Shown here: in pieces, positions 1 through 7,523 of the stretch | Layout: the number at the start of each line of letters is the position of its first letter | How positions within the stretch are numbered: the first letter of the stretch is position 1 | DNA from: Alphaproteobacteria bacterium | GTDB lineage: Bacteria > Pseudomonadota > Alphaproteobacteria > UBA8366 > Aestuariispiraceae | DNA length: 32,534 nt | NCBI GenBank assembly: GCA_030065235.1 | Contig: JASJDC010000006.1 | Span: 1 to 32,534 of the forward strand | Direction: 5' to 3' | Translations under genes and position numbers: made by a program | Notes under the pieces: model-generated | Seen by the model: only the letters and a program-made list of their open reading frames with translations | Told to the model about the DNA's origin: nothing | Databases searched by the model: none

Positions 1-102
1 TATAACCATGAACGACCGCATTCGAGCCTGCACGGGCTCACCCCAAAGGAATATGCAACCCGGTCCGTCGAGGATCAAAACCTGAACAGAGCTAACTTCT
101 GA
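1..102 (+). CDS. IS3-family transposase (OrfB), C-terminal end, cut by window edge
   Basis: Frame 1 is open from the first base to a TGA at 100-102 and gives 33 residues starting YNHERPHSSL. That is the closing motif of the DDE integrase domain of IS3-family OrfB transposases, where YNxxRPHxSL is followed by TPxEY; here TPKEYA follows. Only the last part of the protein is in the window, so I cannot tell whether the catalytic DDE residues or OrfA are intact. The enzyme would catalyse transposition of its own element. The match rests on this motif alone, but it is highly characteristic. The subgroup within IS3 is not resolved. Confidence 0.85.
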   Translation, partial: YNHERPHSSLHGLTPKEYATRSVEDQNLNRANF

Positions 103-128
103 ATGAGGATAAACAGGGGATCAGGTCA
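1..128 (+). mobile_element. Right end of an IS3-family insertion sequence
   Basis: Downstream of the transposase stop, the bases at about 111-128 end in CAGGTCA. Read inward from the end this gives TGACCTGATCCCCTG, which fits an IS3-family terminal inverted repeat beginning with TG. The element would therefore end near base 128. The left end and any target duplication are outside the window, so the boundary is inferred from one end only. Confidence 0.6.
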
Positions 129-441
129 GTCGTCGCAACCGATCGGTCTTGAGGTCGCGGATCGGTTATAGCCCTGTTCTACCGTTCATCGTTGGGCCTT
201 TCGACCCACGACACATCTAAATCAACCACGGTGGCGGAAGCGCCAACTCGAGAAAATTATCGCGAACTTGACGAAACATTAACGCATTGTCGACGCCAGA
301 CCCATACCGTTCCAGACGGTGATCGTTGGGGAGACGAACATGCTTGCTGAATTGGCTTTGCGCGAATTAGCGAGATCGAATACACTCGGCGCCTACGATG
401 ATAACGGTACTCGGTCTACTACGTTCTGCGGAGGCGTGGTG
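129..441. other. Stretch between the IS end and the regulator gene; no convincing gene
   Basis: No coding region is supported here. A short inverted repeat (ACCGT-TCCAG-ACGGT, about 306-320) and a TTGACG hexamer near 268 could belong to a promoter for the downstream cassette, but neither is decisive. In-frame upstream starts for the regulator exist at GTG 319 and at ATG 340, the latter preceded by GGGGAG, so the coding region could begin inside this stretch. Confidence 0.4.
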
Positions 442-2241
442 ATGGAAGCAGCTGAGTCTGAAGCGTCAGCCGTGAAAATCTTCTTGTTCGGTCCCCTATC
501 AATCGTCGGACCCGCTGGCGATGATCTGACGCCGCGTAATCAAAAGTCGAAAGCCGTGTTGGCGATGCTTGCATTGGCGCCGCGCGGATCCAGGTCGCGC
601 GTTTGGCTGCGAGACAAGCTTTGGAGCGACCGCGCTGAGACACAAGCGTCAGCAAGTCTGCGCCAGGCTTTGCTTGAAATTCGTAAAGCGTTGGGGCCGC
701 GGCTTAAGGATCTCGTTCAAACCAATAAGTACTCGGTGACCTTGGATTTAGATCGCGTGCAAGTGGACGTCATTGAACGCCTCGGCGGAAGAGAGGCGGG
801 CGACCGGACACATGCTGCTGATACAGAAGCGAACTCTGAGCATTTTTTAGAGGGTTTCGATATCTGTGATCCCGAATTCGAGAATTGGCTGACACTAGAG
901 CGTCGTATCTGGGATCAACGCTTTGAGAATATGCTTGGCGGCGGCCCAACCGACAAGGCTATCCAGGCGGCGCAGTTATTCGACCTGACGAGCCCCGGCT
1001 TCTCAAATGAACAAGGCCGGAAGGTCGCCGCCCCAAAACCAACGTCTCCGTCTAAGGTTTCGAGCCAGCAATCAGGGTGGCGGAGAAACAACTGGGCGAT
1101 TGGGGTCCAGTGTTCAGGTGCGCCCGACAGAGCCGATTCAGAGTTCGCGCGGTTGCTTGGAGACAAACTCGCCCGGCATCTTTCTGATATAGCGCGCATC
1201 AAGTCGCTGTGGCTGACGGACGACCCAAAGCTGGCGGAGGGCGTACAGCTGCCTTTGAACGTTCGAATCACAGAGTATAGTCATCAATCTAGCGTGCGAT
1301 TGACTGTTGAAGTCGTGGATTGCACGTCTGGCGTGTCGCTCTGGTCGGCTGGACAGGCGTTCCAGCGGAATCAGTTGGAAGGCCCGCATGCGCCGATATT
1401 GAACGGGCTTGTCTCAAGAGCGGTCATTGAGCTTGGCGCGCATCTTCAGGCGCCGGGTTCGCCGGAAGAGATCGTCTTGGGCGGCCGCCTCATTGAAAGT
1501 GTGAATCGTATTTTCAGTTTGTCCGCGGGCGATTTAGACGAAGCTGAAGCAGCGCTCACCCAGATTCTGAAGGTCAATCCAAGTGCGCAAGCCCATGCAT
1601 GGATGGCGTTCGCCAAGTCATTCAGGGTTGGACAGAGATTTTCACCCGGTACAGCCGAACAGGTTGCAGAGTCTCAGTATCATTCAGCGCGCGCGCTAGA
1701 GACGGATCAATTCGATCCGTTGGTCTTGTCCCTCGCGGCGCATATTCACTCCTATTTGTTTAGTGAATACGATATCGCCGCGTCGCTCTTTGAACGCGCG
1801 CTTCGGACCGACCCGGAGCAAACCATCGGTTGGGATCTGTACGCGATGCTGAACGCCTATACCGGACAGCCGGGGCGGGCCTTGACCATGGCGAGTTGGG
1901 CTCAACACCTGGGCGGCAATACCCCGATAAGCTATTATTTTGATACGACAAACTGCATTGCGGCGACCCTGGCGGGCAACTATCAGCAGGCGGACCAAGT
2001 CGGTAGACAGGCGTTAGTGGCGCGGCCGAATTTCAACACGATCCTGCGTTACCTGATTTCAGCAAACGCCCACCTTGGCAACGTATCCGCGGTCGAAGAT
2101 CTGCGTCAAAAACTTGCCGAGATCGAACCTGATTTCTCAACAGACGTCCTGGCCGCGACGGGTTATCCGGGACTATCGACGGAAGGAGGTCAGCAGTTCC
2201 TTTTGGGACTGAAAAAGGCCGGTCTAGGGCGGCGAAAGTAG
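442..2241 (+). CDS. SARP/BTAD-type transcriptional regulator with TolB-N-like and TPR regions
   Basis: The product is predicted to be a cytoplasmic DNA-binding regulator of about 599 residues. The N-terminal 100 residues start with a VKIFLFGPL strand, then the winged-helix pattern with LRDKLWSDR and SLRQALLEIRKALG, as in OmpR/SARP-type BTAD regulators. LEGFDICDPEFENWL is the typical linker into the BTAD helices. The middle (NWAIGVQCSG to SGVSLWSAGQAFQ) resembles the TolB-N/FlgO-like domain of alphaproteobacterial TPR regulators, and the C-terminal half is TPR-like helices ending FLLGLKKAGL. No membrane segment is seen, unlike CadC-type regulators. I chose ATG 442 because GGAGG lies 7 bases upstream and the conserved domain starts at once; ATG 340 and GTG 319 are alternatives. 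It is first in a run with the PAP2 and subtilase genes and probably controls them, which is inference. Confidence 0.75.
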   Translation: MEAAESEASAVKIFLFGPLSIVGPAGDDLTPRNQKSKAVLAMLALAPRGSRSRVWLRDKLWSDRAETQASASLRQALLEIRKALGPRLKDLVQTNKYSVTLDLDRVQVDVIERLGGREAGDRTHAADTEANSEHFLEGFDICDPEFENWLTLERRIWDQRFENMLGGGPTDKAIQAAQLFDLTSPGFSNEQGRKVAAPKPTSPSKVSSQQSGWRRNNWAIGVQCSGAPDRADSEFARLLGDKLARHLSDIARIKSLWLTDDPKLAEGVQLPLNVRITEYSHQSSVRLTVEVVDCTSGVSLWSAGQAFQRNQLEGPHAPILNGLVSRAVIELGAHLQAPGSPEEIVLGGRLIESVNRIFSLSAGDLDEAEAALTQILKVNPSAQAHAWMAFAKSFRVGQRFSPGTAEQVAESQYHSARALETDQFDPLVLSLAAHIHSYLFSEYDIAASLFERALRTDPEQTIGWDLYAMLNAYTGQPGRALTMASWAQHLGGNTPISYYFDTTNCIAATLAGNYQQADQVGRQALVARPNFNTILRYLISANAHLGNVSAVEDLRQKLAEIEPDFSTDVLAATGYPGLSTEGGQQFLLGLKKAGLGRRK

Positions 2242-2287
2242 AACCAAATCTTGAGCCAGAGGATTCGGCTACTGGAAAGGAAGCGCT

Positions 2288-3247
2288 ATGAACGACACTG
2301 TATATTTGACCAAGAAATGTCGGAGCACGACCGAATTCCTGAATGCTTGCATGATTTTTGTCGAGCGGGGACAACTGGTTTCCGATTCGCTCAGCGACGC
2401 AGCAATAGAGCTAGAAATTCCGCAAGATGACGGCCCGGCGGCGGGCGGCGGCGTCAATTCGGTGCGGACGGTGATGAATAAATCTACGCTCAATAAGTCC
2501 GTTTTGAACAAGAATAAAAATAAGAACAAGAACAAGAACAAGAATAAGAATAAGAACAAGCTGCAGGCGCCGTCCGCTCAAAATGATAGCGGCGGACTGA
2601 TCCCGACCGAGGCGCTATTGCGCCTCCACCGGCTGGGTGCTGAAGACTTATCCAATCGGCTGCCGTCGGAATGGACCAATATTCAGATCCCGCCACCTCC
2701 CGGGCCGGACGAGTCGCGGTTGGAAACATGTCTACTATTGGCGATGCAGGCGAACTTGCGCGAACGGAGCCTGCGCAAAGACGACATCCTCCAAGAAGCG
2801 TCGCTTGACCTCACCGCTTTCACCCGCCCGCTTGGCGTGGATGGGCTGGCTGGCTTCGTTGAAACCGAGGCGCTGTTTCTCGAACTGCTGACCGTCTGCG
2901 AGTATATCGGTCTTTACTACAAGGCGACCTTCGGCCGACTGCGGCCAAATCAGGTCGAACCACGGTTACGGCCTTTGCTGCCAAACCCAGCCCACGAGGC
3001 CTATCCGAGCAATCATTCCTTCCAGTGCCACACGATAGCCTACGCTTTCAACACCATACTGCCAGAGCATCCAGCGACGCAGGTTCTCTCGGACATAGCG
3101 CTGAATGTTGCGCAGAACCGTGAATGGGCGGGATTGCACTATCCAAGCGACACCGCAGCCGGCCGGCTCTTGGCTCGCAAAATGGCCCCGATCCTCGCCG
3201 AGGCGTTTATTGAACGCTTTCACGCAGTTCAGCAGGAATGGATTTAG
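2288..3247 (+). CDS. PAP2-superfamily phosphatase / vanadium haloperoxidase-like protein with Asn-Lys repeat
   Basis: This 319-residue protein has all three PAP2/haloperoxidase motifs in order. Motif one is K212-x6-R219-P. Motif two is PSNHS with Ser241 and His243. Motif three is R278-x5-H284-x3-D288. In this superfamily these residues bind phosphate or vanadate, and the two histidines do the chemistry. The usual glycine of PSGH is Asn242. The C-terminal helical region from about residue 150 is the enzyme core. Residues 1-60 match nothing I recognise and are followed by a low-complexity tract of nine NK dipeptides (74-91). No signal peptide or clear membrane helix is seen, so it looks soluble, unlike lipid-phosphate PAP2 enzymes. 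It lies 46 bases after the regulator and 14 bases before a subtilase gene. Whether it is a phosphatase or a haloperoxidase cannot be decided from sequence. Confidence 0.8.
   Translation: MNDTVYLTKKCRSTTEFLNACMIFVERGQLVSDSLSDAAIELEIPQDDGPAAGGGVNSVRTVMNKSTLNKSVLNKNKNKNKNKNKNKNKNKLQAPSAQNDSGGLIPTEALLRLHRLGAEDLSNRLPSEWTNIQIPPPPGPDESRLETCLLLAMQANLRERSLRKDDILQEASLDLTAFTRPLGVDGLAGFVETEALFLELLTVCEYIGLYYKATFGRLRPNQVEPRLRPLLPNPAHEAYPSNHSFQCHTIAYAFNTILPEHPATQVLSDIALNVAQNREWAGLHYPSDTAAGRLLARKMAPILAEAFIERFHAVQQEWI
2507..2560 (+). repeat. In-frame hexanucleotide repeat coding nine Asn-Lys dipeptides
   Basis: Nine consecutive AAY-AAR units (mostly AACAAG or AATAAG) encode NK repeated nine times inside the PAP2-like gene. 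Two isolated NK pairs lie just upstream (residues 64-65 and 69-70). The unit is 6 bases long, so slippage would change the length of the basic linker without shifting the frame. Third-position variation (AAC/AAT, AAG/AAA) means the tract is not a perfect microsatellite. Confidence 0.9.
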
Positions 3248-3261
3248 GGGAGGAACTTCGA

Positions 3262-4818
3262 ATGACCCATATAGACCCGCGGCGTCCCAGTCCAAGATAC
3301 TATTACCTATGGCATCTCGTTTCATTGGGTGTGATGACGCCAGACCCTTGCGGAGAAGAGCTCAAACAAACAATTTGGGACGAGCTCGCCGATATAGGTG
3401 CGACGTCGCCGTCCACCGTCGTCATGATCGATGTTGGCTGTCGATTTGACCACCCTAACCTGCGCGGACGGGTGGACCATCGCCGGTCGATAGATTTCAG
3501 TATAACGCCGTATGGAACCCGATTTTCCGCCGAAGCGTCGGATCGACCCGCCCCTGTCCCGTCCAATTTCTCCGGGCTGGATTTGAGACGCCTGAACCTC
3601 GATGCGCTCAATTCAGATGATCTGGGCCTGTTGCAAGAGATTGCGCAGGACTTGATTGAATCGAACGGGCTTTGGCGGGGTCATGGCGATGTTGAACGCA
3701 TTTTCTCCAGTCATGGGACCGCCGCCAGCGGCTTAATCGTCGGCGGGCCCGAAATCCTTGGCCCCGAGCAGGAGCCACATGCGGGTGCGATCCCATACTT
3801 TGGCGTCGATCCGTATTCACATCTGATCTCTGTTCGAACCGGCTTCGACGACGACCCGGCCCAGTTTATCTCTGCATTGCTCTATGCTTGGAATCAAACG
3901 GCGGACGTCATTGTTCTGCCGCGCGGCCTGCCTGATCCTGTCGCGAGTTATATGACGCCGAAGGACGATTTTGGCGCAGATCTGGAGCGGTGGGCGAATA
4001 GAGACCACAGCGACTTGCTCGGCCGGATGGAAGCGCTTCAAGCAACCGCTGAAACGGTCAGCCCGTTGCATCCACAGCGTGGCGCCACCAAGGCGCGGCT
4101 ATGGCGTATTCTCAGGCAGATTTTTATCGCGGTATCTAAGCACATTCCGATTGTATGCGCCGCGGGAAATGATGGTGAGAGTCAACTCAACTATCCGGCG
4201 AGCCTCGCCTCGCGAGAGAACGGCGTCATAGCCGTCGGCGCGGTGACTGCGAATGGACTGCGTGCAGGATATTCCAACTACGGCGACGGACTCTCTCTGG
4301 TTGCGCCATCTGATGATATGCAGGTCTTTAACCGCTATCAGTTACGCGATGTCCCCAAGACGCGCGAGCGTTTGAAGTATCTCTGCTCCAACGATGTGCA
4401 ACAATTGGACTACAGCCATCTTGGCCTGCTGACTACCGACATTCCAGGGCGCTTTGGATATGACGCGGGCCGCGCGGCGACGGGGGACCCCGATGATCGG
4501 GCGTCGCCCGAGCCGCAGACTGGTCTATACACCCAGTTTGGCGGCACATCGGGCGCTGCGGCCCTCGTCGCCGGCGTTGTCGCCTTGATACGTCGCGCCG
4601 AACGCGCGCGATCCGCCAAAGGCGAGCCACTGGATGGGTGCGATATCAAAAAGCTTCTGTGTGACACCGCGCGTCAATCTCTACCGTTGATGCAAGACCA
4701 GGCGCCGTTGAAGGGCGACCGCATGAACAGCGCCAGCGAAGACGCCGATACTTTCGAGGCTTTCTTTGGTTGCGGGCTTGTAGACGCCCGCGCCGCGATC
4801 GACGCAATCATACTTTAG
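3262..4818 (+). CDS. S8-family (subtilisin-like) serine peptidase without propeptide
   Basis: This 518-residue protein has the subtilase catalytic set. Asp57 lies in VVMIDVG, followed by HPNLRGRV. His151 lies in SSHGTAASG, oxyanion Asn303 in CAAGNDGES, and Ser430 in GGTSGAAALVAG. These depart from the textbook HGTHVAG and GTSMAAP but keep the key residues. Asp and His are 94 residues apart, against about 32 in subtilisin BPN', so there is a large insertion; another extra segment lies before the Ser box. No signal peptide and no I9-type prodomain precede the catalytic domain. I chose ATG 3262 because AGGGGAGG lies about 8 bases upstream; the ATG at 3238 lies inside the PAP2 gene. It is probably cotranscribed with the two upstream genes and ends at a hairpin at 4843. 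Substrate is unknown. Confidence 0.8.
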   Translation: MTHIDPRRPSPRYYYLWHLVSLGVMTPDPCGEELKQTIWDELADIGATSPSTVVMIDVGCRFDHPNLRGRVDHRRSIDFSITPYGTRFSAEASDRPAPVPSNFSGLDLRRLNLDALNSDDLGLLQEIAQDLIESNGLWRGHGDVERIFSSHGTAASGLIVGGPEILGPEQEPHAGAIPYFGVDPYSHLISVRTGFDDDPAQFISALLYAWNQTADVIVLPRGLPDPVASYMTPKDDFGADLERWANRDHSDLLGRMEALQATAETVSPLHPQRGATKARLWRILRQIFIAVSKHIPIVCAAGNDGESQLNYPASLASRENGVIAVGAVTANGLRAGYSNYGDGLSLVAPSDDMQVFNRYQLRDVPKTRERLKYLCSNDVQQLDYSHLGLLTTDIPGRFGYDAGRAATGDPDDRASPEPQTGLYTQFGGTSGAAALVAGVVALIRRAERARSAKGEPLDGCDIKKLLCDTARQSLPLMQDQAPLKGDRMNSASEDADTFEAFFGCGLVDARAAIDAIIL

Positions 4819-4842
4819 ATCGAATCCTCCCAGCAACTTAGC

Positions 4843-4874
4843 GCCGCCGTGGCTTTTGCTTCGGCGGCTTCTTT
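4843..4874 (+). terminator. Rho-independent terminator after the first subtilase gene
   Basis: GCCGCCG (4843-4849) pairs with CGGCGGC (4862-4868) around a 12-base loop and is followed by TTCTTT. It lies 25 bases after the stop codon. The rest of the 285-base gap before the next gene shows nothing further. Confidence 0.6.
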
Positions 4875-5103
4875 GTGCTTTGCGCGCCAAATTCCTGCCT
4901 CGCTGTCGCGTTCTGACGTCATAATCACGCTGCTTTAGCGCAGTGATGACGGCCGCCGCCGATACTACGCCTGTGTCCTACAACGCGCAGGTGGTTAAAA
5001 ATTCCATCGAAAGTTACAGGTTCCCGGGCCTGCGTATCAGGACGCTTTTCAGAGGGCCTTTCTATTGTCGGTCCATCACCCGAATTCGAGAGAGGATAGT
5101 ATC

Positions 5104-6627
5104 ATGTCAACAACACGGACTCCGCGCCTTGTCATCATGGAAGAGGACCTGTCGGTCGAAGATGCAGGCATCGAACAGATCTCCAGTGTACGCTCCAGCG
5201 TATCGGCGCTCGACGCCGTAGAAACCTTGCTGGGTGTCGAAGAGATCGGAGAGGACAGTGCGCTAATCACTCAGGAGATCAATACGGTCACCGTCGACCT
5301 GACGGACAAGGAAGCCAAGGACTTGGCCAAGAAGTCCGGCGTCGCGGCCGTTGAGGATGATGTTTGGAACCACGCGTCGAATCTCGAACAAGACATCGAC
5401 GCCGACATACCAGACCAAGATCCGGAGGCCGAGGCGGAAATCGACGCCGCGCAGGATTCGCTTCTGTCGGCCGAGTTGGACCCCGACGACGCGATCAAGG
5501 CGGCGGCCGAACGCGCCGGCGCCATCGAAGCGTGCAAGGTCGATGATATTGATTTCGATGAGGCTGGAAACGCCTTCTCTTTTTCGGCCGCCTCCGATCC
5601 GCTCGTCGCAGATACCGCCAGCGCCGCTGGAATCGACAGGGAGAAACTGCTGAAACTCGTTCGCTGCGTCATCAAATGCGCGCTCAGCGAACTAAGCGCC
5701 TCGGAAGCAACCGATGTCGACGAAGAGCTCGTATCCAGGCTTCTAGCCGAAAACGGCGTGTCTGGTAATGACGCTTCGGTACAAGCGATCCGAGACTACA
5801 TTACCTGCGGCCTGCGTGTGATTTATGCGCCGCGCGCCTGGCGTTACTCAACCGGTGCTGGTGTGCGTACAGCGATTATCGATACAGGCATCGCACCGCG
5901 ACACCCGGACTTGAGGGTCTATGGCGGCGCTAGTTTCGTACCCCGTGTTCGGTCGTGGGCGGATGATCATGGCCACGGAACGCATGTGGCCGGCACCGTC
6001 GCGGCCTTAGCCAACAACCGCGGCTTGGTGGGCGTTGCGCCCCATGCTCGGCTTTACGCGGTTAAGGTTCTGAACCGCCAGGGATCGGGTCGGTCCAGCT
6101 GGATCATCAACGGGTTGGTCTGGTGCTATCGAACGCGCATGCACATCGCGAACCTTAGTCTCGGCAGTGGTGTAAACACGCATGATCCGAGGGTCTACAG
6201 CCGCGCCTACGAGCGGGCCGGTCGACTCTTGCGAAATCGAGGCATTCTTGCAATCGCCGCGGCCGGAAACAGCAATGGGCCGGTCGGCAACCCGGCGCGC
6301 TGCCCGTCCTTCATGGCGGTTTCAGCGGTTGACTGCAATCGCCGGCGTGCTTCATTTTCGTGCTTTGGTCCGCAGGTGGAGGTTACAGCTCCAGGCGTCA
6401 ATGTCTGGTCTACCTATCCGCAGACGGGTTACCGCCGCCTAAGCGGCACCTCAATGGCGGCGCCGCATGCCGCCGGGGTCGCCGCACTGATTAAACGACG
6501 GCACCCGTCATGGCATGGCGATCGGATTCGCGTCCATATGTGGCGCACCGCCACTGACCTAGCGCCCAGCGGTCGTGACGTGGCCTATGGCTTTGGCTTG
6601 GTGAATGCGTATCGCGGCGTGCGCTAA
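5104..6627 (+). CDS. S8-family subtilisin-like serine peptidase with I9-like prodomain and acidic linker
   Basis: This 507-residue protein is a more canonical subtilase than its neighbour. Asp260 lies in [15 protein letters not shown], His291 in [14 protein letters not shown], Asn389 in AAAGNSNG, and Ser450 in [18 protein letters not shown]. Residues about 58-90 ([10 protein letters not shown] to VAAVEDD) fit the second half of the ferredoxin-like I9 propeptide that folds and inhibits subtilases. Between it and the catalytic domain is an acidic, Ala-rich segment of about 150 residues with several cysteines, which I do not recognise. There is no signal peptide, so the enzyme may act in the cytoplasm. 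The start at ATG 5104 has GAGAGGA upstream. It is flanked by hairpins at 4843 and 6648, so it is probably its own transcription unit next to the first protease operon. Confidence 0.88.
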   Translation: MSTTRTPRLVIMEEDLSVEDAGIEQISSVRSSVSALDAVETLLGVEEIGEDSALITQEINTVTVDLTDKEAKDLAKKSGVAAVEDDVWNHASNLEQDIDADIPDQDPEAEAEIDAAQDSLLSAELDPDDAIKAAAERAGAIEACKVDDIDFDEAGNAFSFSAASDPLVADTASAAGIDREKLLKLVRCVIKCALSELSASEATDVDEELVSRLLAENGVSGNDASVQAIRDYITCGLRVIYAPRAWRYSTGAGVRTAIIDTGIAPRHPDLRVYGGASFVPRVRSWADDHGHGTHVAGTVAALANNRGLVGVAPHARLYAVKVLNRQGSGRSSWIINGLVWCYRTRMHIANLSLGSGVNTHDPRVYSRAYERAGRLLRNRGILAIAAAGNSNGPVGNPARCPSFMAVSAVDCNRRRASFSCFGPQVEVTAPGVNVWSTYPQTGYRRLSGTSMAAPHAAGVAALIKRRHPSWHGDRIRVHMWRTATDLAPSGRDVAYGFGLVNAYRGVR

Positions 6628-6647
6628 ACGCCTTTGAACGCAATAGC

Positions 6648-6677
6648 AGGGAGTGGCGAGCCTTCTCGCCACTCCCT
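6648..6677 (+). terminator. Strong hairpin, probable terminator after the second subtilase gene
   Basis: AGGGAGTGGCGAG (6648-6660) pairs perfectly over 13 bases with 6665-6677 around a CCTT loop. The following bases (GACCTTTAA) give only a weak U-tract. It could stop transcription or protect the 3' end of the message. Confidence 0.65.
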
Positions 6678-6797
6678 GACCTTTAAGGCCCAATTCTGTT
6701 AGTGTGGGATATGCGTCGTTCGGGACATGCGCGCGCCGCCAATTTGAGATAAGTCGAATGCGCTGCGCCGGCGGCCGACAACACGGAGAAACTCGAA

Positions 6798-7052
6798 ATG
6801 GACAAGATAGATCAGGCTCTTGCGAAAGCCATTTCCGATCAGCCGTTGGAGCCGGTTCCTGTTCTCATTGCGTGCCGGCATGACTGCGCCAAACTCGCCA
6901 AACGTTTACAGAGTCTCGGTTTGTCGGGATTTCATGTCATCGCCGAACTGAACATAATTTCAGTCACTGTCGCGCCCGATATCCTGCCGCAGATTGATGC
7001 GGACTCCGAGGTCTCTTCCATTGAGTTGGATTCGGAAGTACGGCTGGACTAG
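6798..7052 (+). CDS. Small free-standing I9-like subtilase propeptide/inhibitor
   Basis: This 84-residue soluble protein has the pattern of a subtilisin propeptide (inhibitor I9 fold). A strand PVPVLIACR is followed by a helix DCAKLAKRLQSLG, then ELNIISVTVAP, a second helix, and SEVSSIELDSEVRLD at the end. The middle and end align by eye with the prodomain of the 5104 subtilase (ELNIISV with EINTVTV, EVSSIELD with GVAAVEDD). In the family such domains act as intramolecular chaperones and inhibitors of the peptidase; free-standing ones inhibit in trans. GGAGAAACTCGAA precedes the ATG. The adjacent subtilase at 3262 lacks a prodomain, so this protein could serve it. That pairing is inference. 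No other family comes to mind. Confidence 0.6.
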   Translation: MDKIDQALAKAISDQPLEPVPVLIACRHDCAKLAKRLQSLGLSGFHVIAELNIISVTVAPDILPQIDADSEVSSIELDSEVRLD

Positions 7053-7378
7053 TCGGCGTCATCTTGCCCAAGCGTCGTCGCGGGCGGGCCGAGATAGACC
7101 GAGATCCCATCCGGATCGCGCTTCAGATCGGCCAGATCAATATCATGCCGTAATAGGACGCGCTTCGTATCGCCTTAATCGAGAAACTGCGTCTGGCGAT
7201 GGGCGGCGGAAAGGATGCTGGCGCGTTCATTATCCGACGTGTCGTAGAAGCTCGCCATGCCGCCGCCGATCGCGTCGTCGGGCCGCCAAAGCCGCCTTGT
7301 CGCCAGATGGGGGGTAGAGGCGTCTTTCTGGGAGACCAAAGAAGCGCTTGCTTGTGTTGCAGCATGACATAAGATCAC
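7049..7378 (-). pseudogene. Remnant of a type IV coupling protein (VirD4/TraG-like)
   Basis: The minus strand reads as one frame of 110 codons interrupted by a TAA at 7175-7177. Before the stop it contains GGGMASFYDTSDNERASILS and QTQFLD, and after it VLLRHDIDLADLK and GISVYLGPP. This order (a run ending in S-A-x-R-Q-T-x-F-L-D, then D-x-x-x-A-D-L-K, then a S-V-Y-L-x-x-P strand) is how I remember the late ATPase region of TraG/VirD4 coupling proteins used in conjugation. The N-terminal two thirds and the C-terminal end are missing. No intact conjugation gene is nearby. I infer a decayed fragment of a mobile element next to the protease cassette. The identification is from memory of the family and needs a profile search. 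Confidence 0.45.
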
Positions 7379-7523
7379 TGCTTTCTACGGTGTTCGTTTT
7401 GCGTTCGACTGGCGGAGCCTGATCGGCGAAAGGTGAGGAGGACGGCGAGAAACCGTAGGCTTGGAGATAAACGCGGATCAGTCCGGTATAAGGGCGTTCG
7501 CATTAGATTCCTTGGGAGGAACC

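Noticed and set aside
2269-2559. Minus-strand open frame beginning with repeated Leu-Phe
   Set aside because: It is the antisense reading of the Asn-Lys repeat in the PAP2-like gene and has no ribosome site.
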